From the NCBI RefSeq assembly GCF_026626745.1, contig NZ_JAPNJW010000001.1:2898001-2962000 (forward strand): a stretch of DNA of 64,000 bases. The letters are read 5' to 3'. This stretch comes from Nannocystis sp. RBIL2 (GTDB lineage Bacteria > Myxococcota_A > Polyangia > Nannocystales > Nannocystaceae). The notes below the pieces were generated by a model. That model had not been told where the DNA came from and searched no databases. It saw nothing but the letters and a program-made list of their open reading frames with translations. This document shows positions 16,020-24,187 of this stretch, piece by piece (the first letter of the stretch is position 1; each line of letters starts with the position of its first letter). A program made the position numbers and the translations under genes.

Positions 16020-18044
16020 TCACTGGCACGGGCAGATCGAGCGCCGGCCGTTGGCGCAGCCGACCCCGAGCGCGTCCATGTTGTTGAGGTGCTCGTTCGG
16101 GCACCCGGCGTATTGCGAGCAGTACATCTTCCCGACCAGCGCGTTGTTGACGTGATCGCCAGCATCGTCCTCGAGGCAGGCGTGCGTCCAGCCGTTCATG
16201 GCGATCCCGTTCAAGCCGAACGCCGTGCTCAACGCCTGGCACTCCTCCGCGGAGTCCTGCGCCGCGAACCACACGTTCGGATCGGGCACCGGCGTGAGCC
16301 CGTAGAACGAGCACACCGCGTTGCACGCCTGCCCGCACGCGGTCGGGTTGTAGCACCAGTTGAGCCCGTTGACGTTCCTGCAGGTCGTGCCGCAGCCCGG
16401 GTTGCAGCCGTCGTTGGGCACGTTGTTGCCGTCGTCGCAGGTCTCGCCGATGCCCGGCTGGACGAAGCCGTCGCCGCACTTCGCCGGCACGCACATGTTG
16501 GTGCACCCGTCGGTGTTGCTCGGGTTGCCGTCGTCGCACGGCTCGCCCGGCTGCACGAAGCCGTCGCCGCAGGCCGCGCTCTTGCACGTGTTGGTGCACG
16601 CGTCCTGGTTCACCTGGTTGCCGTCGTCGCACTGCTCGCCCGGCTGCACGAATGTGTCGCCGCAGACCGCGTTCTTGCACGCCAGCGTGCACAGCCCGGA
16701 GTTGCTGTTGAGCAGCCCGAGGTCGCACTGCTCGCCGGCCTGCACGAAGCCGTCGCCGCAGCCGGCCAGCTTGCAGACGTTGGTGCACATGTCGGCATTG
16801 CTCATGTTGCCGTCGTCGCAGCCCTCGCCGGGGCCGACGAAGCCGTCGCCGCACACGTTCTTGCTGCAGTCGGCCTTGCACGCCTTGTCGTTGGCGTTGT
16901 TGGGCCCGTCGTCGCACTGCTCGACGTTGGCGTGGATCAGCCCGTCGCCGCACGCCGCGTCCTTGCAGCCCGCCGTGCAGGCCGCGGCGTCGCTGTTGCC
17001 CGGCCCGAGGTCGCACTGCTCGCCGACGCTCGGCGACTCGAAGCCGTCGCCGCAGGCGGGCAACTTGCACACGTCGGTGCAGCCGTCGTCGTTGTCGCCG
17101 TCCTTGCCGTCGTCGCAGTCCTCGTTGGGATCGACGATCGAATTGCCGCAGCCCTCGAGCTTGCACCCCGCCGAGCAGCCGTCGCCGGCCATCATGTTGC
17201 CGTCGTCGCACTCCTCGTCCGGGCCCTTGTCGACGTCGCCGCACACGTTGAGCACGCACATCGCGTTGCACACCGCCCCCGGCCCGTTGTTCGCCCCCTC
17301 GTCGCACTCCTCGACGCCCGCCTGGGCGAACCCGTCGCCGCACACGTTCTCCTTGCATTCGAGGGTGCAGGCGCCGCTGTTGCTGTTGTCGGGCCCGGCG
17401 TCGCAGCCCTCGCCCGGACCGACGAATCCGTCGCCGCAGGCCGCCGCCGTGCAATTGTTGGTACACTCGTCGGTGTTGTCCTGATTGCCGTCGTCGCACG
17501 CCTCGGTCGGCGCGACCAGGCCGTCGCCGCAGCTGGCGAGCGCGCAGCTGTTGGTGCAGTCGTCGTCGTCGACCTGATTGCCGTCGTCGCAGCCCTCCCC
17601 CGGCCCGATCAGCCCGTCGCCGCAGGCCGCCGCCGAGCAATCCGACTTGCAGCTGTTCATGTCGCCGTTCATCGCCCCGTTGTCGCACGCCTCGTCGGGG
17701 CCCTGATCGCCGTCCCCGCAGACATTGAGCGCACAATCGGCGTTGCAGCTCTTGCCCGGTCCATTGTCGGCACCGTCATCGCACGCCTCGCCCTCGCCCA
17801 CGATTCCATCGCCACATTCCGGCACGACGTCACCGGTCGTCGACGTCCCCGTCATCGGCGTTCCGGTCGTCGGCACCCCCGTCGTCGGCGCCCCCGTCGT
17901 CGGATCGGGCGCCGTCGTCCCGGTCCCCATCGACGTGGACGTCGACGTCCCGTTGGACGTCTCCGTGGTCGTTGGGTCCGTTTCACCACACCCCACCGCA
18001 ATGAGGACAAACACCCCCACCGCACCGAGCCAGTTCCGCTTCAT
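16020..18044 (-). CDS. Lipoprotein with 15 myxobacterial cysteine-rich (DUF4215-type) repeats
   Basis: This 674-residue surface protein starts MKRNWLGAVGVFVLIAVGCG, a lipoprotein signal with the lipobox Cys at 19. A Thr/Gly/Ser/Pro linker to about residue 70 follows. Then come 15 tandem repeats of about 32 residues with the pattern CGDGxxxxxExCDDGxxNxxxxCxxxCxxxx, each with conserved Cys. A distinct Cys-rich C-terminal domain of about 110 residues begins CRNVNGLNWCYNPTACGQAC. The start has GGAGAG upstream. Longer upstream codons are Arg-rich shadow. Such proteins are extracellular and may bind ligands or neighbouring cells; no enzyme motif is present. Confidence 0.9.
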   Translation of the reverse strand: MKRNWLGAVGVFVLIAVGCGETDPTTTETSNGTSTSTSMGTGTTAPDPTTGAPTTGVPTTGTPMTGTSTTGDVVPECGDGIVGEGEACDDGADNGPGKSCNADCALNVCGDGDQGPDEACDNGAMNGDMNSCKSDCSAAACGDGLIGPGEGCDDGNQVDDDDCTNSCALASCGDGLVAPTEACDDGNQDNTDECTNNCTAAACGDGFVGPGEGCDAGPDNSNSGACTLECKENVCGDGFAQAGVEECDEGANNGPGAVCNAMCVLNVCGDVDKGPDEECDDGNMMAGDGCSAGCKLEGCGNSIVDPNEDCDDGKDGDNDDGCTDVCKLPACGDGFESPSVGEQCDLGPGNSDAAACTAGCKDAACGDGLIHANVEQCDDGPNNANDKACKADCSKNVCGDGFVGPGEGCDDGNMSNADMCTNVCKLAGCGDGFVQAGEQCDLGLLNSNSGLCTLACKNAVCGDTFVQPGEQCDDGNQVNQDACTNTCKSAACGDGFVQPGEPCDDGNPSNTDGCTNMCVPAKCGDGFVQPGIGETCDDGNNVPNDGCNPGCGTTCRNVNGLNWCYNPTACGQACNAVCSFYGLTPVPDPNVWFAAQDSAEECQALSTAFGLNGIAMNGWTHACLEDDAGDHVNNALVGKMYCSQYAGCPNEHLNNMDALGVGCANGRRSICPCQ

Positions 18045-19007
18045 CGTCAAATTCTCTCCGCACGCGACTCTAGGGGTCGGATCTCGCGCCGAGACGCTCC
18101 TCAACCCTTCTTCTGCAGGGTGTCGCAGGTCTCCTTGTGGCGCGCGAGCGAGAGGGAGGGCGAGGAAGCTGCGAATCTTCTGCATGCCTGGCATCGAGGC
18201 TACTGACCCGCGCCCATGCGCCACGTCGCTAGGACAAAATCCCACCGGCGCAATCGCAGCACAGCCCGCCATGCGCACTTCCGCGCATTCCGCCCATCCC
18301 CCGTCACGGCGGCGATTTGAGCGCGAGGGCGAGGAAGCGACGTCTCCGCACCGACGACGCCTTCGAGGAGGCCGGCGCCGACGTGCGCTTTTTGCCCGCC
18401 GCGACGTCGACGCCCTAGCAAGCGCCACGAGACCCGCTCTACGACGCCGCCGCGCGCGTGGCCGAGGTCCGCGTCGTCCGGACCCCACCCGCGGCACCAG
18501 GCCGGCATGGCAGCACCCTGTCGATCAGGCCCGCCGCGTGGAGCATCCACAGCATCCGCGGCTCGCGCGCCATCGCCCGCGTCGACCAGCCGGCGCACCG
18601 AGCACGCTCCGCCCAGCCCATCCCCCGGGCCAGGTGTTGTTGTTCGCCTGCTGACCGCGCGCCCCTGGCGTCGCGCTCCGACCCGCACGTCCCCGACCCG
18701 CCGAAGTGAGCAATTTCGCTCGCCTGTCGCGCCGGCTCACGCCATGACGTCCAGTTCGCGCTGTAGTCGGGTTCGATAGCGAGCGCCCTGGACGACGATG
18801 CGACCCTCATCCGCGGACTATCCGCGACTCAGGTACTGGACCCGGCGCGAGAATTGTGGCTTGAAACTTCTTAAGCGCGATGCCGGGGCATACGCCGATG
18901 GCCGCACCGCGGCGAACGGATCTGCGTAGGGAAACTTGGTTCTGCTTTTCGTCGTAGATCCGGGCGCGAGATCGCCGCAGAGTGGGCCGCGATGCAAGAC
19001 AGTGTTT
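18045..19007. other. Long spacer before the insertion sequence
   Basis: About 960 bases hold no convincing gene. Minus-strand codons around 18480-18700 are compatible with a short decayed fragment (for example GLIDRVLPCRPGA), but no family is recognised. It should contain the promoter of the Cys-rich lipoprotein. Confidence 0.35.
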
Positions 19008-19068
19008 TGGCTCAGCTGGAATGGGACACGCCCCGGCCTGGTAGAAGGAGCCGGGGCAAGGACCGCCC

Positions 19069-19392
19069 ATGAGCAAGAAGACACGTCGTCACCACACCCC
19101 TGACCAGAAAATCAACCTGCTGCGTCGACACCACCTCGAGAAGGTGCCGGTGTCGGAGGTCTGCGAGGGCGCCGAGCTGCAGCCGAGCGTCTTCTACGGC
19201 TGGCAGCGCCACCTGTTCGAGCACGGCGCGGCGGCCTTCGGGGAATCTCGCAAGCGCGTCGAGACCAGCCGGGAGCAGGAGCTGCTCGCGGAGAACGAGC
19301 GGCTAAGGGCCCGTCTGGCCCGCAAGGACGAGGTGATCGCCGAGGTGACCGAGGAGCTCGTCCGCACAAAAAAATCTGTTGGGGAGCCCTGA
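19069..19392 (+). CDS. IS3-family transposase OrfA
   Basis: This 107-residue protein has the IS3/IS911 helix-turn-helix (residues about 8-50, HHTPDQKINLLRRHHLEKV then SEVCEGAELQPSVFYGW) followed by a leucine-zipper-like coiled coil (ENERLRARLARKDEVIAEVT). It binds the terminal repeats and supplies the DNA-binding half of OrfAB. The frame ends just after an A7 slippery run. The start ATG is preceded by a G-rich stretch in the left end of the element. Confidence 0.9.
   Translation: MSKKTRRHHTPDQKINLLRRHHLEKVPVSEVCEGAELQPSVFYGWQRHLFEHGAAAFGESRKRVETSREQELLAENERLRARLARKDEVIAEVTEELVRTKKSVGEP
19368..19374 (+). promoter_or_regulatory. A7 programmed -1 frameshift site
   Basis: ACA AAA AAA in the OrfA frame allows tRNA-Lys slippage by -1. 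Reading then continues as ICWGALTDRWVPHDERDQVV directly into OrfB. This is the classical IS3-family arrangement for making the OrfAB transposase. Confidence 0.8.
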
Positions 19393-19439
19393 CGGACCGC
19401 TGGGTTCCCCACGACGAGCGCGACCAGGTCGTCGACTTC

Positions 19440-20354
19440 GTGCATCGGCTGTCCGAAAAGACAGAGGTGCCGCTCGTGAAGTTTGTGGGGTGGCTGGGCA
19501 TCGCCCGCGCCAAGTTCTACGAGTGGCGCCGGCGATACGGCAAGCTCAACGAGCACAACGGCAAGACCCCGCGCGACCACTGGATCGAGCCGTGGGAGCG
19601 CCAGGCGATTGTCGACTACTTCGATGCGCACCCGCTCGAGGGCTACCGCCGGCTGACCTTCATGATGCTCGACGACGACGTCGTCGCCGTCAGCCCTGCG
19701 ACCGCCTACCGCGTCCTGCGGGCGGCCGGTCGCCTCGATCGTCATCGACCGAAGCCGAGCAAGAAGGGCACCGGCTTCGTCCAGCCCCTCGGCCCGCACG
19801 TGCACTGGCACATCGACATCGCCGTCATCACCATTGCCCGCGTCTACTACTACCTGTGCTCCGTCCTCGACGGCTACAGCCGATACGTCGTGCACTGGGA
19901 GTTCCTCGATCGCATGACCGAGGCCGACGTCGAGCTCATCCTCCAGCGTGCCCTCGAGGCCCACCCTGGCGCTCACCCGCGGGTCATCTCCGATAACGGC
20001 TCGCAGTTCATCGCCGGCGACTTCCGCCGCTTCATCGACCTCGCCGGCCTGACCCACGTCCGGACCTCGGTGAACTACCCGCAGGCCAACGGCAAGATCG
20101 AGCGGTATCACCGGACCCTCGACAAGAACACCATCCACGCCGTCACGCCCGACGGCGCCCACGCCACCATCGCCACCCGCATCGACCACTACAACAACCA
20201 CCGCCTTCACAGCGCGATCGGCTACGTCAGCCCGCGCGACAAACTCCTCGGACGCGAGACCGAGATCTGGGCCGGCCGCGATCGCAAGCTCGAGGCAGCC
20301 CGAGAGCTCCGACGCAAGCGCCGAGAATTGGACCACCTCGGCACCGCCGCGTAA
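19440..20354 (+). CDS. IS3-family transposase OrfB (DDE catalytic domain)
   Basis: This integrase-core protein of about 304 residues has the DDE triad: Asp in HVHWHIDIAVI, Asp in VISDNGSQF, and Glu in NGKIERYHR, with the following HYNNHRLHSAIGYVSPRD tail typical of rve domains. GTG at 19440 is the first start in frame, but the conserved sequence begins upstream at about 19374. The natural product is therefore the OrfAB fusion made by -1 frameshifting. No internal damage is seen, so the element may be active. Confidence 0.9.
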   Translation: MHRLSEKTEVPLVKFVGWLGIARAKFYEWRRRYGKLNEHNGKTPRDHWIEPWERQAIVDYFDAHPLEGYRRLTFMMLDDDVVAVSPATAYRVLRAAGRLDRHRPKPSKKGTGFVQPLGPHVHWHIDIAVITIARVYYYLCSVLDGYSRYVVHWEFLDRMTEADVELILQRALEAHPGAHPRVISDNGSQFIAGDFRRFIDLAGLTHVRTSVNYPQANGKIERYHRTLDKNTIHAVTPDGAHATIATRIDHYNNHRLHSAIGYVSPRDKLLGRETEIWAGRDRKLEAARELRRKRRELDHLGTAA

Positions 20355-20450
20355 CTTCTCTCGACCCTCCACTTCACCCTCAGCGTCTCCGTTCGTCAAC
20401 CCACCCTCTGTCCCGTTCACGCTGAGCCAATACAACAGGAGCTGCACCCG

Positions 20451-21695
20451 ATGCCCGCGAAGATGAAGGCGCCCGCGAAGAAGAAGGCGACGTCTGCGAA
20501 GAAGAAGGCGACGAGCGCGATGTCCTCGACCACTTTCTCGGCGCCGGTCGCCAAGTTGTTCTCGTACGGGCACGCTTCGTCGCGAACCAAATGGCCCAAC
20601 TACGTCGAAGAGCTCGGCCTGCGAGCCGAGCATGTCGCGGAGCTCATCGACGTCGTCGTTCGTTCGGACCTCTCTCACGTCAACTCGGGATTTCCGGTCG
20701 AGGAGAGCGCGGCGCATCATGCGTGGCGAGCCCTGGGACAGCTCCGCGCGGTCTCTGCCGTCACGCCGTTGCTCGAGGCCCTGCTCGAAGAGAAGAACGC
20801 TGAAGCCTTCGAGGCCTCCTCCGAGATCCCGACGGTGCTCGCGTCGATCGGCCCTGAAGCGATTCCGGCGATAGAGGCCTTTGCTGCCCGCGCCGATGTC
20901 GACTGGAACTTCAAGCTCATCGCCCTCGATGTCCTGACCGCGTTCGCGCGGAGCGACTCGCGATTCGAAGCGCAGGTCGAAGCCGTCGGGCTCGGGATGC
21001 TGGCGAGCCATCGCGAGAACGATCCGTATTTCAACTCGAAGCTCGTGAGCCGACTGATCGGCTTCGACCTTCGCGAGCCGTCTCTGATCTTGGCGGTCAT
21101 CGAGGACGAGACGAGCGACGCGCTCGAGGTCGACGGCGCAGCGCTCGCTCGATTCATCCAGAAGTACAACCCGGCTGCCCACTTCATGCGGCGCGGGTGG
21201 GGCGCGAATGCCGAAGCGTTCATGACCTCGGCAGGCGCGCAGGTGCGAGTCTCCGGTTCGTCTCGACTGGTCTTCGACTGGCCCGTGGATCAGCTCGATC
21301 GGTCGATCGAGATGGAGATGCGCAGTGAAGGCACGCTGCTCATCGTGACGATGTTCGCCTGGATGACGCCCGTCGCACCGGCGACGAAGGAGCTCGTCGA
21401 CGTGCTGGGCACGGATCTGTGTGGGGCCCGAGGGGACGGGACCACCGTGGACTTTGATTGGCAGTACTCGGACGACCAGAGCGAGCCGGTCGTGTTGAGC
21501 TTGAGTGAGGTCTTTGAAGCCACGGACGGAGCGTGGATGGAAGCGTCGAAGGCCGCCGTGCTCCGGCTCGCTCGCATGTTCGTGGAGCTGGATCCTGTCG
21601 TTCGCGCTGCGATCGACGGGGAGCTCGATGTACGAGCAGCGCGCGCCGCGGTGCGGCGCATTCAGCTGGGAAGCTCCGAGGGCGACGCGCGCTGA
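20451..21695 (+). CDS. HEAT-like repeat protein with histone-like N-terminal tail
   Basis: This 414-residue protein begins MPAKMKAPAKKKATSAKKKA, a Lys/Ala-rich tail. Helical repeats to about residue 230 follow, with DUF1186/HEAT-like spacing (AHHAWRALGQLRAVSAVTPL, ASIGPEAIPAIEAFAARADV). The C-terminal half, about 180 residues, is mixed alpha/beta of unknown type. The basic tail may bind DNA or RNA. The ribosome site AGGAG lies 7 bases beyond the IS right end, so the original promoter has been displaced and expression may depend on the IS. No precise function can be given. Confidence 0.8.
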   Translation: MPAKMKAPAKKKATSAKKKATSAMSSTTFSAPVAKLFSYGHASSRTKWPNYVEELGLRAEHVAELIDVVVRSDLSHVNSGFPVEESAAHHAWRALGQLRAVSAVTPLLEALLEEKNAEAFEASSEIPTVLASIGPEAIPAIEAFAARADVDWNFKLIALDVLTAFARSDSRFEAQVEAVGLGMLASHRENDPYFNSKLVSRLIGFDLREPSLILAVIEDETSDALEVDGAALARFIQKYNPAAHFMRRGWGANAEAFMTSAGAQVRVSGSSRLVFDWPVDQLDRSIEMEMRSEGTLLIVTMFAWMTPVAPATKELVDVLGTDLCGARGDGTTVDFDWQYSDDQSEPVVLSLSEVFEATDGAWMEASKAAVLRLARMFVELDPVVRAAIDGELDVRAARAAVRRIQLGSSEGDAR

Positions 21696-22019
21696 GCTCG
21701 CTCGACGTGAGCGGAGGCGCCGTCTGCTGTCCCATCGTGTGATGGTACACGGGCGTCGACGATCCGAGCGGCGGTCACCATGAAGAGGCGGCTAGCCTGC
21801 CGAACGCGTGAGCGTCGAAAAGCCCAAGACGATCCTTCGGCGGCTAACCACAGAACGCAAGACGGTGTCACAACGCCGCGCTGCCGGGACTGTGACGCGG
21901 CATGCCTGCTCGTCGCCATCATCGGTGGCGGTTTGTCCCAAAGACCATTCGCTGTGGGCCTGCCGCGCCGGGTCTGATCTGAAACCGGCCGATTCCACTT
22001 CCGAGAGGAGTGAGCAGGG
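21696..22019. other. Spacer with a 35-bp shared sequence
   Basis: No gene is supported. The stretch holds the 35-bp sequence (21878-21912) repeated inverted at 37055-37089. Confidence 0.45.
21878..21912 (+). repeat. 35-bp dispersed repeat, copy 1
   Basis: GCGCTGCCGGGACTGTGA and the following bases to CTGCTCG match the complement of 37055-37089 at 34 of 35 positions. In one frame both encode CRDCDAACLL. Surrounding sequence is unrelated. Confidence 0.6.
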
Positions 22020-22237
22020 GCGAGGCTTGAACGCCGTTCTGGCGGACGCCGAGGCCGGGCTTTGGTGACGTCGTAGGCGTGCTGGTTCCAGATCCGGCGC
22101 GCCTGGATCACCGGTCCTCGGCGTCGCGCAGGACCTGCAGGGCCGGCTGGCCCGTGCGCGAGGTCAGCAGGATCTCGGCCAACCCGTCGTTGTCGACGTC
22201 GACCACGATCGAGTACTCGCCCAGCGTGAGACACCGG
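22020..22237 (-). pseudogene. FG-GAP/VCBS repeat protein fragment
   Basis: Minus-strand translation gives YSIVVDVDNDGLAEILLTSR then PALQVLRDAEDR and, after a frameshift, ARRIWNQHAYDVTK. The DVDNDGxxEIL motif and the RxIWNQHxYxVT motif are typical of FG-GAP integrin-like repeat proteins of myxobacteria. The rest of the protein is missing on both sides. Confidence 0.65.
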
Positions 22238-22991
22238 TCAGCGGTAGAGCTGCGACGGGCCGAGGCGGGCCTCGAGAGCAGTGAAGAAACCGTGCTGCCA
22301 GGTCTCGCCCCATTCCTTGAGAACCCCCGTGCGCTCCTGTAGCGCCGCCAGCTCGCGCCTCTGCGAGCGCGCGGACGGCGGCCCCGACCAATATCGCTAC
22401 GACCATCACGAGCCACGCTGCGGGCCGGGAGATGAGGACAAGGATGACGATGGCGCGGGCGGACGGGTCCGACTCCGTCTTTGCGGCTTCGAGCGGGTAC
22501 ACGCGCACGCCGATCTCCGTGCGATCGCCCCGCGACTGCACGCGGACCATCAGCGACAGCGCGCGCTCCCGGTCGTGCAGGTCCCAGCCCGCGGCGCCTG
22601 CGTGCGAGTGATCGCGGAGACCGTAATCACCGGCCAGCTCGTGGATCGCCGCGACGACCGCCGGCGTCGGCAGGGACAGCACGCGCCACCACTGCGGGGC
22701 CAGCACCATCTCCTCGCGGATCGCTACCGCCTGCGTGAACGGCTGCGCCTCGTCCTCCGCCGGGCCCGCGCGGCAACTCGGCGCGGCAGCCACCGGCATC
22801 GCAGTCCCCACGCACGCTGTCCGCTCCTGGTCGGAGCGCCGGAGCAGCTCGTCGCGCTCGCGTTGCGGCAGCAGGTCGTAGTTGTGGACCGCGACATCGC
22901 AGCGCCGACAGCGGCGCCGCAGGACGTCATCGCCGTCGAGGCGGTCGAAGGACTGCTCGCAGACCTGCAGGAGGCGGAGCCGGGCCGTCAT
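22238..22991 (-). pseudogene. Membrane protein gene with Cys-rich N-terminus, one frameshift
   Basis: Starting MTARLRLLQVCEQSFDRLDG, the N-terminal domain has CEQ...CRRC and an NYDLLPQRERDELL segment like small zinc-binding domains of myxobacterial proteins. A central domain and one TM helix near the C-terminus follow (VILVLISRPAAWLVMVVAIL). Near 22345 the frame shifts by one base. The good continuation reads RELAALQERTGVLKEWGETW and ends LGPSQLYR. Either the gene is recently inactivated or one base is wrong. No function is recognised. Confidence 0.55.
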
Positions 22992-23062
22992 GCGTCGTCG
23001 AACGACAGTGTGACACGGCAGGCCCCCGATCTGCCAGCTCGGGCCAGGCAACGGGCCGCCGC

Positions 23063-23129
23063 GCGGCCCGTAGCTCGGCACGGCGCAACGAGGCGCGGCA
23101 CGGCCCGTGGCTCGGTACGGCGCTACGGT
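23063..23129 (+). repeat. Two imperfect 27-base direct repeats
   Basis: CGGCCCGTAGCTCGGCACGG and CGGCCCGTGGCTCGGTACGG lie about 38 bases apart, between the damaged membrane gene and the acyltransferase operon end. Confidence 0.4.
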
Positions 23130-23198
23130 CAGGCCGCCGCCTCCCCCGTGCCCGCCGCAAGACCTCACGGCACCAGCACCAGCTTGCCGAGCACCTCG

Positions 23199-23762
23199 TC
23201 ACTCACCCGAGCGCTTCCTCCACCGGAGCGGCAGCGCCTCCTCGGTCCCTAGCCGGAGGGCGAAGTGCGGCCGCGGGTACGGCGGGTAGTCGAACGGCCC
23301 GCGCACCCTCCGGAAGCCGAGCCGCTCGTAGAGCTGCGCGTTCTTCTCGATTGTGACGACATACGCCGCATCGATGTCGGCGCGCTCGATGAGCCACCGG
23401 GAGACTGCACGCGACAGGTGGACGAAAACGTTCGCCTCGTCCTTCCGCTTCTGGAAGGCAGGCAGCACGGCCAGCTTGGTGAGCTCGCAAACGCGTTCGC
23501 CCGGCCGCATGACCTGCTCGACGATGTCGCCGGCCTCGAAGAGGCTTGTGTCGTGCACGAGCGCCCGGACGGTGCCGACGGCCTCGGCGTGGCCGTCCAC
23601 GTAGGCGACGAAGCACGTCGCGGAGGCGTCGCGGTGATCTCCGAGGTACGGATCTGTCGACGGCTCGACGTGTCCCGCGTCGACGTAGGCGTGGTATCGG
23701 ATGGAACGCGCCTGGCGCAGCTCCTCGACGGACTTGGCGATAACGACGTGGACGAGGGTCAT
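23199..23762 (-). CDS. FeeM/autoinducer-synthase-like N-acyltransferase
   Basis: This 187-residue protein has the GNAT-like fold signature of N-acyl amino acid synthases (FeeM) and acyl-homoserine-lactone synthases: IRYHAYVDAGHVEP near the N-terminus, EAVGTVRALVHD in the middle, then RVCELTKLAVLPAF and YERLGFRRVRG. The family moves an acyl chain, usually from acyl-ACP, onto an amine. It is the last of three genes, with an ATGA overlap to the Rieske gene and AGGAG before its start. Partner genes suggest it acylates or finishes a product made by the di-iron enzyme. It could also be an ordinary GNAT. Confidence 0.75.
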   Translation of the reverse strand: MTLVHVVIAKSVEELRQARSIRYHAYVDAGHVEPSTDPYLGDHRDASATCFVAYVDGHAEAVGTVRALVHDTSLFEAGDIVEQVMRPGERVCELTKLAVLPAFQKRKDEANVFVHLSRAVSRWLIERADIDAAYVVTIEKNAQLYERLGFRRVRGPFDYPPYPRPHFALRLGTEEALPLRWRKRSGE

Positions 23763-24187
23763 GGGGCTCCTGGGGCGGGATCGGATGAAGCGGGTGAGGG
23801 CTGCCGGGCTGCCGAAGGCTGCGCGGGGAGGACAAAGAACACGCGTTCGCCGACGCGCACGGTCGGAAGGGCCGTGTCCGCGAGCCGGCGCATGCATTGC
23901 GTGTAGCCGTGCCAGGGGCACACGATGCCGGTGCCGCGCTCGTCGGACACGCCAAGGCTCAGAGGGCCGCCGCGGTGCTTGCAGGCGTCGGGGACGACGC
24001 GCAGGCCACCGCCGCAACGGAGGAGGAACAGCCGCGTACCGCTGTGGAAGAAAGGTCCCTTGCGCGACGCCTGGACGACGCCGACGCGCGAGGCCGTCTC
24101 GCGCCGCACGCGGTAGTCGCCAGCGCGGACCGAGACCTCGTGCGAACTGGTAGTGCGGGCGTCCCGCCCGACCTCGCGCGCACTCAT
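23759..24187 (-). CDS. Rieske [2Fe-2S] protein
   Basis: This 142-residue protein has one Rieske cluster site: Cys69-x-His71 in DACKHRGGPL and Cys90-x2-His93 in IVCPWHGYTQ. Its size suits a small Rieske ferredoxin or an oxygenase electron donor rather than a full ring-hydroxylating oxygenase. It is sandwiched between the di-iron enzyme and the acyltransferase with ATGA overlaps on both sides, so it probably feeds electrons to the di-iron centre. The N-terminal 40 residues are unlike other Rieske ferredoxins. Confidence 0.85.
   Translation of the reverse strand: MSAREVGRDARTTSSHEVSVRAGDYRVRRETASRVGVVQASRKGPFFHSGTRLFLLRCGGGLRVVPDACKHRGGPLSLGVSDERGTGIVCPWHGYTQCMRRLADTALPTVRVGERVFFVLPAQPSAARQPSPASSDPAPGAP

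Larger units (their letters stand above)
19008..20429 (+). mobile_element. IS3-family insertion sequence, apparently intact
   Basis: The 1.42-kb element has imperfect terminal inverted repeats. The left end reads TGGCTCAGCTGGAATGGGAC and the right end (complement) TGGCTCAGCGTGAACGGGAC, with about 18 of 21 positions matching. It carries overlapping orfA and orfB joined by a frameshift signal. No target-site duplication is obvious. Its right end lies only 7 bases before the ribosome site of the next gene. Confidence 0.85.

Noticed and set aside
16400..17830. Regular ~96-base repeats resembling a CRISPR array
   Set aside because: The unit is a coding Cys-rich repeat with no short constant repeat and unique spacer pattern, and no cas genes are nearby.
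16089..18206. Plus-strand open frame of about 700 codons
   Set aside because: It is antisense to the 15-repeat lipoprotein. Its apparent repeats mirror the real ones.
19194..21182. Minus-strand open frame of about 660 codons across the IS and HEAT gene
   Set aside because: It spans an IS boundary in antisense and is low complexity; the plus-strand genes have clear families.
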